Origin: JABMQB01 sp963677475 | GTDB taxonomy: Bacteria > Bacteroidota > Bacteroidia > Bacteroidales > Prolixibacteraceae | Length of the DNA: 64,000 bases | NCBI GenBank assembly: GCA_963677475.2 | Contig: CAXXQD010000001.1 | Span: 28,809-92,808 of the forward strand | Direction: 5' to 3' | Part shown: positions 1 through 9,134 of the stretch, one piece after another | Layout: the number at the start of each line of letters is the position of its first letter | How positions within the stretch are numbered: position 1 is the first letter of the stretch | The notes under the pieces: model-generated | The model's input: only the letters and a program-made list of their open reading frames with translations | Told to the model about the DNA's origin: nothing | Databases searched by the model: none | Made by a program: the position numbers and the translations under genes

Positions 1-1
1 A

Positions 2-817
2 AACAAAAAGTATTTGTCAATAATTATGGAAAACCACGGGGTTGTAGTTGGAGGAAAGTTTCTCTCGGAGGCTTATGCCCGGTTCGAAAATATTGAATAT
101 ACCGCAGAAACAATCGTTCATGCGAAAGCCATTGGAGAGGCAAATTATTTGGAGAAAGACCAGTTATTAAAAGGAGCAACACAAAGCCCAGGGAATTCTG
201 GAATCGAGAATCATGGTTTACATCCTGATGAAGATAATATCAGGGAAAATATATGTAGGATAGCTGCACGTGCCTGTAAGCAGAAATTGTTGTTCGGAAC
301 TATGGGAACAATTTCAGTGCGTTTAAACGATCAGAAATTTTTAATTACGCCACCGAATGTTCCATTATGGAAATTAAAGCCGGAGAATTTGATTAAAGTA
401 AAAGCTTCACAATTTGCGGAAAATCAAAATTCGTCCGATGATTTTCTTAAACATAGTGAGATTTACAGGCAAAACCCTCAAATCAACTCCATCATTTTTG
501 CCTATCCACCAAACCTGATGGCTTATGGTATAAGTGATGTTGAACTTAGTGTGAGGACCATACCAGAGAGTTATTTCACCTTATTGGATATACCAAAACT
601 TCCATTTGATTCATCCTACATTGAAAAGGATTCCATTCCTGTTACTTTTGGAAAAGAAGTCAGGGCAGTGTTGGTTCAAAATGACTGTTTTATAGTTACT
701 GGTAATCAACTTCTGGAAACTTTTGATTGCTTGGAGGTTGCTGAATTCAGTGCAAAGTCATTACGCATTTCAAAGCATTTGGGAACCATGGTACGCCTAT
801 GGATAATGATGCCATAA
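2..817 (+). CDS. Class II aldolase/adducin-like protein, 5' end outside window
   Basis: The reading frame is open from the window edge, so the true start lies to the left. The first 40 or so residues look like the tail of one class II aldolase/adducin domain (ENHGVVVGG, then EAYARFE and IEYTAE). A second aldolase-like domain follows from about residue 75, with MGTISVRLND and ITPPNVP. The family are zinc-dependent sugar-phosphate aldolases or epimerases; the substrate cannot be told. The visible frame ends in an odd tail (MVRLWIMMP). Reading on in another frame after MV gives PMDNDAINALHGINM and a stop at 841-843, which suits the family better, so a frameshift of one or two bases near 796 is likely. 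Confidence 0.65.
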   Translation, partial: NKKYLSIIMENHGVVVGGKFLSEAYARFENIEYTAETIVHAKAIGEANYLEKDQLLKGATQSPGNSGIENHGLHPDEDNIRENICRIAARACKQKLLFGTMGTISVRLNDQKFLITPPNVPLWKLKPENLIKVKASQFAENQNSSDDFLKHSEIYRQNPQINSIIFAYPPNLMAYGISDVELSVRTIPESYFTLLDIPKLPFDSSYIEKDSIPVTFGKEVRAVLVQNDCFIVTGNQLLETFDCLEVAEFSAKSLRISKHLGTMVRLWIMMP

Positions 818-856
818 ATGCCTTGCATGGGATAAATATGTAAAATAGCATAGGGC

Positions 857-1111
857 TTAGCACCTTCCTCTTGCACAGGGGCTATTGGTAACAAAGAACC
901 CCAAGAATACGCCGAAAGCCATGGTTTTAATAATTTCTCCAAATGTGAATTCTGTAAAAGCTTTATCTTCTGCAAAGTAGTAATAGATTAAAGCGCCAAT
1001 AGCACCAATTAACATATAAATAAGTGTTTTTCTTGTGTGTGGCAAAGCTAATTTTCGCTTAAGCCAACTACCTTCTTGTTTTATCTCTAATTTTTTAAAC
1101 TCCATTTTCAT
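857..1111 (-). CDS. Small two-helix membrane protein
   Basis: 84 residues. A charged N-terminus (KKLEIKQEG...KRK) is followed by a hydrophobic helix at about residues 29-47 and a second at about 62-76, ending in a cysteine-containing tail (NSPCARGRC). It resembles small uncharacterised Bacteroidota inner-membrane proteins. A TATATTTG box at 1131-1138 lies about 20 nt upstream of the ATG and could be its -7 element, although I see no convincing -33. No function is assigned. Confidence 0.6.
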   Translation of the reverse strand: MKMEFKKLEIKQEGSWLKRKLALPHTRKTLIYMLIGAIGALIYYYFAEDKAFTEFTFGEIIKTMAFGVFLGFFVTNSPCARGRC

Positions 1112-1195
1112 GAATGTAAATATATAGATACAAATATATGTAAATTTTTAGTTTTATAAAATTTATCGAACTGAGCTTTATTAAAAGGGAATTTT

Positions 1196-2140
1196 CTATT
1201 TACAATGATTTGAAATAAATTCACATATTTCTTGAAAGGCTTTCTTTGCTTCCGGGAACAAGGGTGTCAATAGCGGAAAAGCATGGACCATATTTTTCCA
1301 CTCCCTCAAGGTAATCTTAACACCATCAACTTTAGCTTTGTTGGCAATATTAATACAATCGTCGTAGTGAATTTCATGTGTGCCAACACAAACGTACAAT
1401 GGTGGCAAGCCCTTTAAATCACCAAATTGAGGAGATAAGAGTGGATTTGTAGGATCGTTGTCCGAAATATAAAGTTTTGTCCAATGTGTCCATGATCCCA
1501 TTGGCGCCACATCGTTTTTATAATTATATGTAAAAGATCCTGCCTCACACCTTAGATCTGTGATTGGCGAAATTGAAAATGCAGCTTTAGGCAAAGGAAT
1601 GTTGTTTTCTTTCAGTGCAAGCAATAAGGATAAGGTTAAGGTGGCTCCGGCCGATTCGCCCCCAACAATAATATCATTAGGTTTATATCCCTGGTTAAGA
1701 ATACATTTATATGCTGTGACACAATCATCGAGAGGGGCGGGGAATGGATGTTCCGGTGCTAAACGATAATCAAATACCAATGATTTTAATTGGCACTTGT
1801 TCGCAAATTTAGCCACATGCATCCGGTGGGTTAAGCAAGACCCGGAAATAAAACCTCCACCATGAATATAAAATAGGATTTTGTCTTTCAGCGGATTCTG
1901 CGGAATTATCCATTCTGCATTTATACCATCAAGGGAGGTTTTCTCGACCGAAATATTTTTAGGTAATTTAACCCTGGCAGATGCTTTATCGATACTATCA
2001 CGGAAATCCTGCACTGAGAAATTATGATCGACAACTTCCGGCTTTAACTTCAATTTAAATAAATGCCTGTGCTTAATTAAACCGATAATTATTTTGCTGC
2101 GAATGCTTTGCATGGTCCTGTTCATTAAAATTCGCTGCAA
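1196..2140 (-). CDS. Alpha/beta hydrolase, HSL-type esterase/lipase
   Basis: 314 residues, full length for the hormone-sensitive-lipase (esterase family IV) fold. The oxyanion-hole motif HGGGF is followed by SGSCLTHRMH and the nucleophile elbow GESAGATL. Downstream an acidic residue in YVCVGTHE and a C-terminal histidine (MVHAF) complete the expected Ser-Asp-His triad. It probably hydrolyses short-chain esters in the cytoplasm. It has no signal peptide and stands as a single gene. Confidence 0.85.
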   Translation of the reverse strand: MQRILMNRTMQSIRSKIIIGLIKHRHLFKLKLKPEVVDHNFSVQDFRDSIDKASARVKLPKNISVEKTSLDGINAEWIIPQNPLKDKILFYIHGGGFISGSCLTHRMHVAKFANKCQLKSLVFDYRLAPEHPFPAPLDDCVTAYKCILNQGYKPNDIIVGGESAGATLTLSLLLALKENNIPLPKAAFSISPITDLRCEAGSFTYNYKNDVAPMGSWTHWTKLYISDNDPTNPLLSPQFGDLKGLPPLYVCVGTHEIHYDDCINIANKAKVDGVKITLREWKNMVHAFPLLTPLFPEAKKAFQEICEFISNHCK

Positions 2141-2259
2141 AAGTCATAAAATTCCTTAAAAGTAAAATTCACCTATGTTAATTTTATGGATTTTTTTTAC
2201 ATCGTAGAGAATCGCAAGAAAAATTAAAGGAGAAATTTGACTGAGGGCTAATTTGCAGA

Positions 2260-2301
2260 ACTTTGGCAAGGGATAAATCTCTTTATGCACCTTGCCAAAG
2301 T
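2260..2301 (-). terminator. Hairpin downstream of the ferritin-like gene
   Basis: A perfect 12-bp inverted repeat (ACTTTGGCAAGG and its complement) with an 18-nt loop lies 15 nt beyond the ferritin stop codon. There is no long U-tract, so it may be a weak or processed terminator of the katG-ferritin operon. Confidence 0.5.
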
Positions 2302-2315
2302 GTTTCGGAAAGGTT

Positions 2316-2813
2316 TTATTCTGTTGGCCTTCCTGATGCTATGTTTTTGCTCCTTTCGATCGACTGAAGGGCAAGGTAGTTGTCGCCGAATTTTTTAAGG
2401 TTCTCCATTTCAACATCGTATTGGTCTCCGTGCCTTTCTTCATCTTCAACTAAAGCTTCAAAAAGCTTTTTAGAAACAGAATCGGCATTGGCAGAGCATT
2501 CATTTGCCCAGATATTATAGTCCCTCGCACTTGATTCTTCCATTGCCGTAGCCATTTTTAGCATTTCTTTCACATCGTGGATTTTCTCTACTTTTTGCGC
2601 AGCTTCCATTTCCACTTCACCTTTAAGGAACAAAATTCGTTCAGCCAACTGCTCAATGTGCATCATTTCTTCAATGGCCGTTTTCCTAAACAATCCTGCC
2701 AACAAATCATATCCCTGATCATCACAGTGGAAGTGAAAATACATATACTGATGTACAGCTGAAAGTTCGTCTGCAATCGCCTTATTTAACAACTCAATAC
2801 TTTTTTCTTTCAT
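2316..2813 (-). CDS. Ferritin-like (bacterioferritin-type) di-iron protein
   Basis: 165 residues forming the four-helix ferritin-like fold. Iron ligands are visible: E in DELSAVHQY, the EEMMHIEQ motif of helix 2, E in AMEESSARDY, and DEERHGDQ in helix 4. It most likely stores iron or detoxifies Fe(II) and peroxide. It starts 18 nt after katG ends on the same strand, so the two are probably one oxidative-stress operon. A Dps-like or rubrerythrin-like role cannot be excluded, but the spacing of the ligands favours bacterioferritin. Confidence 0.85.
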   Translation of the reverse strand: MKEKSIELLNKAIADELSAVHQYMYFHFHCDDQGYDLLAGLFRKTAIEEMMHIEQLAERILFLKGEVEMEAAQKVEKIHDVKEMLKMATAMEESSARDYNIWANECSANADSVSKKLFEALVEDEERHGDQYDVEMENLKKFGDNYLALQSIERSKNIASGRPTE

Positions 2814-2831
2814 ACTAATTATCTATTTAAT

Positions 2832-5039
2832 TTATTTCAAATCAAAACGGTCAAGGTTCATTACCTTGTTCCATGCAGCTACAAAATCAGTAACAAATTT
2901 TTGGTTTGCGTCAAAACTACCATAAACTTCAGCTAACGCCCTAAGTTCTGAGTTTGAACCAAAAACAAGGTCAACACGTGTAGCTGTCCATTTTATTTTT
3001 CCGGTTTTTCTGTCCCGTCCAACATAACATTCTTTACTCTCAGAATTCGGCATCCAGGCGATGTTCATATCGAGCAGGGTTACGAAAAAATCATTTGTAA
3101 GAGCTCCCGGCTTGTTAGTAAATACACCATAATTTGAACCATTAAAATTACAATTTAATACACGCAAACCTCCAACCAACACTGTCATTTCAGGTGCAGT
3201 TAAATTTAATAGCTGGGCTTTGTCAACAAGTAATTCGGCGGTTGAAATTTTGAATTTATTGTTTTTATAATTTCTAAAGCCATCAGCAATTGGTTCTAAA
3301 ACTGCAAAAGATTCCACATCGGTTTGCGCCTGTGATGCATCTGTGCGCCCCGGTGTGAATGGGACTTTAACGGAAACCCCGGCATTTTTAGCAGCTTTTT
3401 CCACTCCTGCGCATCCTGCAAGCACAATTAGATCGGCCATCGATACTTTCTTGCCAGTCGATTGTGATCGGTTGAATTCCTGTTGAATATTTTCCAGTGT
3501 TTTTAATACTTTATTTAATTGAGATGGGTTATTAACTTCCCAATCTTTTTGAGGGGCAAGGCGGATTCTTGCACCATTTGCACCACCTCGCATATCTGAT
3601 CCCCGGAAAGTTGAAGCCGAAGCCCACGCAGTGGATATTAATTCAGAAATTCCCAACTCGGTAGCCAGAACATTTGCTTTTAAATTTGCAATGTCATGAT
3701 CATTAATTAATTCATGGTCAACTGAAGGGATTGGATCTTGCCAAATGAGCACTTCCTCTGGTACTTCGGGCCCGATGTAACGCGCGCGTGGCCCCATGTC
3801 GCGGTGGGTAAGTTTAAACCAGGCACGGGCAAAGGCATCTGCAAAATCGTCAGGGTTTTCATAAAACCGTCGTGATATTTTTTCATATTCAGGGTCAAAG
3901 CGCAATGAAAGATCGGTAGTTAACATGGTTGGCCGGAATTTTTTATTTGGATCCTGGGCATAAGGCATTTGCCCTTCGGTGTCTTTTGCAACCCATTGAT
4001 GCGCCCCTGCTGGGCTTTTAGTCAATTCCCATTCAAATTCAAACAGGTTCTTAAAAAAATAATGGCTCCATTGTTTTGGGGTTTGTGTCCAGGTTACTTC
4101 AAGCCCACTGCTTATTGTATCGTCTCCTTTCCCCGTTCCAAAGGTACTTTTCCATCCAAGTCCCTGCTCTTCGATAGGTGCAGCCTCAGGTTCCAATCCA
4201 ACATGCTTGGCATCGCCTGCACCATGGCATTTCCCAAATGTATGCCCACCTGCAATAAGGGCAACTGTTTCTTCATCGTTCATGGCCATTCGAGCGAAGC
4301 TTGCCCGGATGTCTTTGGCAGCGGCAATCGGATCGGGTTTCCCTCCAGGACCTTCTGGGTTTACATAGATAAGCCCCATTTGCACTGCTGCAAGCGGACT
4401 GTCCATATCGCTTTCCGGAAGGTTTCGTTTATCGTCATCCAACCATTCTGATTCTGATCCCCAATAAACGTCTTCTTCGGGTTCCCAAACATCGGTGCGG
4501 CCTCCCGCGAATCCAAAGGTTTTAAAGCCCATAGATTCGAGGGCTACATTCCCAGTCAATATCATAAGGTCTGCCCAAGAAATTTTCTTTCCATATTTTT
4601 GTTTGATTGGCCATAATAACCTTCGGGCTTTATCAAGATTAACATTGTCGGGCCAGCTATTAAGTGGTGCGAAACGTTGTTGTCCAGTACCACCTCCACC
4701 TCGTCCGTCGCCGGTGCGATAGGTTCCTGCACTGTGCCATGTCATCCGGATGAAAAGCGGGCCATAATGCCCAAAATCGGCAGGCCACCAATCCTGAGAA
4801 TCGGTCATCAAGTTTTGAAGGTCCTTTTTAAGTCCTTCATAATCGAGGGTTTTAAATTCTTCGACATAGTTAAATTTCTCGCCCATTGGGTTGGACAGGG
4901 AAGAATGTTGTCGCAATATATTTAACTTAAGTTGATTTGGCCACCAATCGCGGTTTTTTGTTCCTCCTCCTCCGGCACTAGGTTTACTGGTTGCTCCTGT
5001 AACAGGGCATTTGCTAATTTTTTCTGAATTGTTTTCCAT
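2832..5039 (-). CDS. katG: Catalase-peroxidase
   Basis: 735 residues, the usual KatG length with two tandem peroxidase-like halves. The active-site segment MTWHSAGTYR carries the distal Trp and His. The Tyr in LIYVNPEGPGG and the Met in FARMAMNDEE would supply the Trp-Tyr-Met cross-link needed for catalase activity. The proximal haem histidine lies in AGGHTFGKCHGAG. The enzyme breaks down hydrogen peroxide in the cytoplasm. It is followed at 18 nt by a ferritin-like gene, which fits a joint peroxide and iron response. Confidence 0.98.
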   Translation of the reverse strand: MENNSEKISKCPVTGATSKPSAGGGGTKNRDWWPNQLKLNILRQHSSLSNPMGEKFNYVEEFKTLDYEGLKKDLQNLMTDSQDWWPADFGHYGPLFIRMTWHSAGTYRTGDGRGGGGTGQQRFAPLNSWPDNVNLDKARRLLWPIKQKYGKKISWADLMILTGNVALESMGFKTFGFAGGRTDVWEPEEDVYWGSESEWLDDDKRNLPESDMDSPLAAVQMGLIYVNPEGPGGKPDPIAAAKDIRASFARMAMNDEETVALIAGGHTFGKCHGAGDAKHVGLEPEAAPIEEQGLGWKSTFGTGKGDDTISSGLEVTWTQTPKQWSHYFFKNLFEFEWELTKSPAGAHQWVAKDTEGQMPYAQDPNKKFRPTMLTTDLSLRFDPEYEKISRRFYENPDDFADAFARAWFKLTHRDMGPRARYIGPEVPEEVLIWQDPIPSVDHELINDHDIANLKANVLATELGISELISTAWASASTFRGSDMRGGANGARIRLAPQKDWEVNNPSQLNKVLKTLENIQQEFNRSQSTGKKVSMADLIVLAGCAGVEKAAKNAGVSVKVPFTPGRTDASQAQTDVESFAVLEPIADGFRNYKNNKFKISTAELLVDKAQLLNLTAPEMTVLVGGLRVLNCNFNGSNYGVFTNKPGALTNDFFVTLLDMNIAWMPNSESKECYVGRDRKTGKIKWTATRVDLVFGSNSELRALAEVYGSFDANQKFVTDFVAAWNKVMNLDRFDLK

Positions 5040-5331
5040 GGTTGTGGTTTTATTTAATTGCAGTTTAGTGTGTTATATCTTTGGGATAACTTATAATATT
5101 CATAAAATTAACAAATATCGAATCTTTAATGAAATAAATAAGATTGTTTTTTGCTTAATACTCACATTAATTTGAATGCGGAACCGGAGGGAAATATTTG
5201 TTCGAATTTCCAATTATTTCGATAAATATTGTAGGTCTGAATAGAAAAACAATTTGTCTTCTATTTGCAGTATTTTTATGCCATAATTGATTGTATAATA
5301 CATTTATATCCCTGGTAAGTTCAAATATTCA

Positions 5332-6573
5332 TTATAAATCCCGAAGTCCGTTTTCGATGTATTCGTATTGCCAAATTTTAAATAAAAATGGATCGTTTGG
5401 TATTTCATCAGGCTCATTATCAATTAATTTAATAATTGCATCCGCATCTTCTTCGGATAAATTGTTTTCAGTATGTTGATGCACAATTTTATAGGAATGG
5501 GCAGTTTCTTCAATATCAATTATCGATTCATCAACCGAACCAAGGGATTTATTGAAAAGCTTAAGGCTTTTATAGGCCAGGGTATTTCCGTCGAATTCAC
5601 GAAGAAAACCATTTTCAGTTAAAAGGGAATCCGGAACTATTTTTTTAGTGATTGTTTTTCGATATCCGGCTTTTTGAAAGCGGTTTTTAAAATGAAAAGA
5701 GCAATAATTGATTCCAATATCGAAACCTGCTTCCTGAACCTCTTTAATAATTTCCAGTGCTGCTATTTCCGAATCCAAAACCAAAGGCCTTTCTTCGCTT
5801 ATAATGTTGTATCTCCGATGAATTAGTTTAGTGGCATTGTGATGTGTAAGCCTGAGTTGATGTAAGTTTAAGTTGGTCACGCCTGATTTGACCATTTCAG
5901 GGATCAAGGCAATTATGAGGTTCTTTTTTTCGGGAACGGCAGGAATCTCAATGGTAATATTGGGGATAATATTTTTTGCAAGTTTTACTTTGTCGAGGCG
6001 GTAGTTAGTTGCCCCTATGTCAAAACGTATTTCATTGAGGTTCAATTCGGCTAAAGCCTGTAATTTAGCTTTGTCGGCTAAAATTCCATTGGTGTACATC
6101 CAGATATAAAGGCCGGGTTTGCATTTTTGCCTTAGGATTTTTAAAAACTCCAGAACGCGCTCAAAATATAAGAGCGGTTCACCACCACTAAAACTTACAC
6201 CATCAAAATCGAAGTAGTTAATGTAATCAGCATATTCATTGGGGTTTGAAAAATCGAGCCCTTGCGTGGACGGCATTTCGTCATTTAATTGTGGGGCAGG
6301 GCAATAAAAACACTTTGCATTGCACTTGTTGGTTATAAACAAACAGCTCCATTTGCCTGCACCACAAATCTGGCATCCTTCCGAAATTTGGTTTAGGTAA
6401 GGCTTGGTCGCTTTGAAAAGTGGACTGGTTTTTATTTCCTGTAAAAGGTTCGCCCTTTTTGTCTGATGGGCATCGATGGTATAAAAATTTGCCCAGTTGA
6501 TATCGGGGAAATTTGAGAAATCATTTTTGTTTATCGCTAACAATGAATTGATCCACTTGTATTTAGCTTCCAT
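5332..6573 (-). CDS. Radical SAM domain protein, unassigned
   Basis: 413 residues. The radical SAM cluster motif CNAKCFYC (CX3CX2C) is at residues 84-91, preceded by a cysteine-rich stretch (GCQICGAGKWSC) that may bind another metal or a structural zinc. GGEPLL follows as the SAM-binding glycine motif. The C-terminal 100 residues match no domain I know. The gene stands alone between a 290-bp promoter region and a 370-bp gap. The reaction cannot be inferred. Confidence 0.85.
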   Translation of the reverse strand: MEAKYKWINSLLAINKNDFSNFPDINWANFYTIDAHQTKRANLLQEIKTSPLFKATKPYLNQISEGCQICGAGKWSCLFITNKCNAKCFYCPAPQLNDEMPSTQGLDFSNPNEYADYINYFDFDGVSFSGGEPLLYFERVLEFLKILRQKCKPGLYIWMYTNGILADKAKLQALAELNLNEIRFDIGATNYRLDKVKLAKNIIPNITIEIPAVPEKKNLIIALIPEMVKSGVTNLNLHQLRLTHHNATKLIHRRYNIISEERPLVLDSEIAALEIIKEVQEAGFDIGINYCSFHFKNRFQKAGYRKTITKKIVPDSLLTENGFLREFDGNTLAYKSLKLFNKSLGSVDESIIDIEETAHSYKIVHQHTENNLSEEDADAIIKLIDNEPDEIPNDPFLFKIWQYEYIENGLRDL

Positions 6574-6944
6574 TTATGCTTGTTGAAAAATTTATAAAGT
6601 ATTTGTAATTGGATTTTGCCCCTGATTGTAGGACAAAAGATTCAAAAGAGGCGAAACCGGGCCGGAAGCTTTATAGCTCGGAAAAGATGTATAGGAACAT
6701 TAAGAACTGTTCCATGGCAAAAATCGCCTTGTTTATTTCTTTGGTGGATGCCATTTTTTTTCAATCAAAATATGGCTGTAAAATACGTTTTTTTCTTTTA
6801 GTTGCGCATATTTTTCTATTTGGGCAAATTGGCTGTGTATCAAAGTTTTACGAGAAACAATAGCAGAATAAAATTCTGCTATTTGATTTAAGCCCTATTT
6901 GGCATAAATTATAGCTTGTATTTTTTAGTATCAATTACTTTTAG
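6574..6944. other. Intergenic stretch, no gene seen
   Basis: 371 bp between the radical SAM and aldo/keto reductase genes. Plus-strand open frames here have no recognisable protein features. The only structure is the hairpin at 6859-6883. Confidence 0.5.
6859..6883 (-). terminator. Perfect hairpin after the aldo/keto reductase gene
   Basis: An 11-bp perfect stem (AATAGCAGAAT and its complement) with a 3-nt loop, 62 nt beyond the stop codon of the reductase gene. It is a probable transcription terminator, though it has no strong U-tract. Confidence 0.5.
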
Positions 6945-7919
6945 TTATTGCAATGTATTTGTCATTGAGTGGTCATCATAACGTTGTCCTTTTACAAGCT
7001 TGTAAAGTTTATCTAGTTCATTGACCTCAGATTTGCTTAATTCTATTTTTATGGCATCAAGGTTTTCGATTAAGTATTTTTCCCGTTTTGTTCCCGGAAT
7101 TGGAATAAAATCATCGCCTTTTGCAAGAATCCAGGCGAGTGCAACTTGCGATGCTTTTGCATTTTTTGATGCTGCAATTTCTTCGACTGTTCCAATGATC
7201 TTTTTATTTTCCTGATAATTTTCTGCATTAGTCCTTGGCAAATATGTCCTGAAGTCATTTGGATCGTCAAATGAGTCGAATTTACCGGTTAATACTCCTC
7301 TGCCAAGCGGGCTATACGCAACTGTTGTGATACCCAATTCGCGGCACTCATTCAAATTTGCATCTTCAATGTCCCTTGTCCAAATTGAATATTCCGATTG
7401 AACTGCGGAGATAGGATGCACTGCATGTGCACGTTTCAGCGTTTCACCATTCACCTCGCTAAGGCCAATAAAGCGGACTTTTCCTTCTTTTACCAATTCA
7501 GCCATTGCTGCCACAGTTTCTTCGATGGGCGTTTTAGGGTCAACCCTGTGGTAATAATACAAATCAATGGTATCGGTGCCCAGGCGTTTTAAACTGGCTT
7601 CACAGGCTTGTTTAACATATTCAGGTTTGCCATTAATGCCTAGAAACTCTCCATTTGGTCCGCGCATGTTTGCAAATTTAGTTGCGAGTGTGACCTGGTC
7701 GAATTTGCCTTTTAATGCCCTGCCCAGCAGTTCTTCATTGTGTCCGCTGCCATACATGTCGGCAGTATCAAAAAAATCTACGCCAAGCTCAATGGCCTTA
7801 TGAATGGTATTTATGGATTGTTTTTCATTGATTTTCCCATAAAATTCTGACATGCCCATGGTTCCTAATCCTATTGGAAATACTTCCAAATCGCTTTTCC
7901 CTATTTTTCTTTTTATCAT
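6945..7919 (-). CDS. Aldo/keto reductase
   Basis: 324 residues with a complete AKR barrel. The N-terminus GLGTMGMSEFYG is typical of the YakC/AKR13-like group. The catalytic tetrad is visible as D and Y in FDTADMYGSG, K in VTLATKF and H in YYYHRVDP. An NADPH-binding IPGTKREKYLIEN motif lies near the end. It reduces aldehydes or ketones with NADPH; the substrate is unknown. The AraC-type regulator gene lies 222 bp upstream on the same strand and may control it. Confidence 0.93.
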   Translation of the reverse strand: MIKRKIGKSDLEVFPIGLGTMGMSEFYGKINEKQSINTIHKAIELGVDFFDTADMYGSGHNEELLGRALKGKFDQVTLATKFANMRGPNGEFLGINGKPEYVKQACEASLKRLGTDTIDLYYYHRVDPKTPIEETVAAMAELVKEGKVRFIGLSEVNGETLKRAHAVHPISAVQSEYSIWTRDIEDANLNECRELGITTVAYSPLGRGVLTGKFDSFDDPNDFRTYLPRTNAENYQENKKIIGTVEEIAASKNAKASQVALAWILAKGDDFIPIPGTKREKYLIENLDAIKIELSKSEVNELDKLYKLVKGQRYDDHSMTNTLQ

Positions 7920-8141
7920 GATATGATTGTATTAATTTCAGTTATAATTTTTCTCTGTAATTCGTGTCTATTTTGAAGCGGGTTTACTAATTACTAAATA
8001 ATTGTTGTCGATTATTTTGAACTTTTCGACCTGCTTGATGACTAATAAAGGTAAACCATCGTCCTTTTGTTCATAACCAAACAAAGATGAACAATTAAGT
8101 TCTTAACGAAATAACCCTAATCAAACAAGAAATGACCAATT

Positions 8142-9083
8142 TCAAAGATTGGTTGAGGAGTTGTTTGTTTTTCGGAATGTTCCGGGAGAAATAAGGGTAT
8201 GTTTTTTAAAGAATCGGTTAAAATGCGTGGGTTCGCTAAAGCCTAATTTATACGCAATTTCTTTAGAAGGGTAGGAGGTGTTCATCAAAAGGTTTTTGGC
8301 GGCGGAAAGAGTTTGGTGAGAAATCCAATCGTTTACGGTTTTTCCGGTTTTACTTTTAATAACGGAGTTTAAATAATTCGGGTGAAGGTTCATTTGTTCT
8401 GCAATATACTGAACCTGCAATTTACTTTCGATCTGTGCATCTCCCAGAATTTTTTTAAACTCCAATTCCAACAATTGTTTAAATAGTTTTACTATTTGTG
8501 AATTTCGGTTGCCCTCTTCAATTGGATTGTAGCTTAACCAAAACTTCTCTTTAATTTTCAGGAGCAAAACCGTGAAAAGATTTCCAAGGATTCTGGCTTT
8601 GAAATCTGAATCCTTTTTGAATTCATTTAAAATTTGAGTGTAAAGGATAGAAAATTCCTCAAAATCAGATTGGGATAGGTTTTCGGGTGGTGATTTTTCT
8701 GCCAATAGAAAAGGAAATTCCGTAAAAATTTCGGCATGAACGTTTTGCCTTAAAAAGTTGTCGGTTACGGCGATAATGTAGGCTTCTTCCGATTCATTCA
8801 AATTGTACGATTTAATGTGCCCCGGATTTGTAAAGTAAAAAGATTTTGATCTGAACGGGAATTTATGGTCATCGAGGAAATAAACGCCTGAGCCAGTTTT
8901 GGTTAAGATAAATGAAAAGTAATCGGCACGTAATTTTGGTGACTTAAATGGTATTTTGGGATGAATATCGGGAATGCTCAACACGGTAAAATCAATTTCC
9001 TGCTCAACCGGAAGGTTAAGGGTTTGGTACAAATCGGCTATTTTATGTTGGAATATGGTTCCCATTTTGAGGTGTTCTTGCAA
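8142..9083 (-). CDS. AraC-family transcriptional regulator
   Basis: 313 residues. The N-terminal 180 residues look like a cupin-type sensing domain. The C-terminal 100 carry two helix-turn-helix motifs of AraC type: LHPNYLNSVIKSKTGKTV, then SYPSKEIAYKLGFSEPTHFNRFFKK. The Phe-rich second helix is the family signature. It lies just upstream of the aldo/keto reductase gene, a common pairing of regulator and detoxifying oxidoreductase in Bacteroidota. Confidence 0.92.
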   Translation of the reverse strand: MQEHLKMGTIFQHKIADLYQTLNLPVEQEIDFTVLSIPDIHPKIPFKSPKLRADYFSFILTKTGSGVYFLDDHKFPFRSKSFYFTNPGHIKSYNLNESEEAYIIAVTDNFLRQNVHAEIFTEFPFLLAEKSPPENLSQSDFEEFSILYTQILNEFKKDSDFKARILGNLFTVLLLKIKEKFWLSYNPIEEGNRNSQIVKLFKQLLELEFKKILGDAQIESKLQVQYIAEQMNLHPNYLNSVIKSKTGKTVNDWISHQTLSAAKNLLMNTSYPSKEIAYKLGFSEPTHFNRFFKKHTLISPGTFRKTNNSSTNL

Positions 9084-9134
9084 TTATGTCCTATGTTTGA
9101 ATAGCTGTCTTTTGGACTTTATAATAGTATCTAG

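Noticed and set aside
3969..4451. 160-codon plus-strand frame inside katG
   Set aside because: Shadow of katG codons on the opposite strand; no independent support.
6609..6863. Plus-strand frames of 61 and 84 codons between radical SAM and reductase genes
   Set aside because: Overlapping frames in intergenic DNA with biased composition and no recognisable feature.
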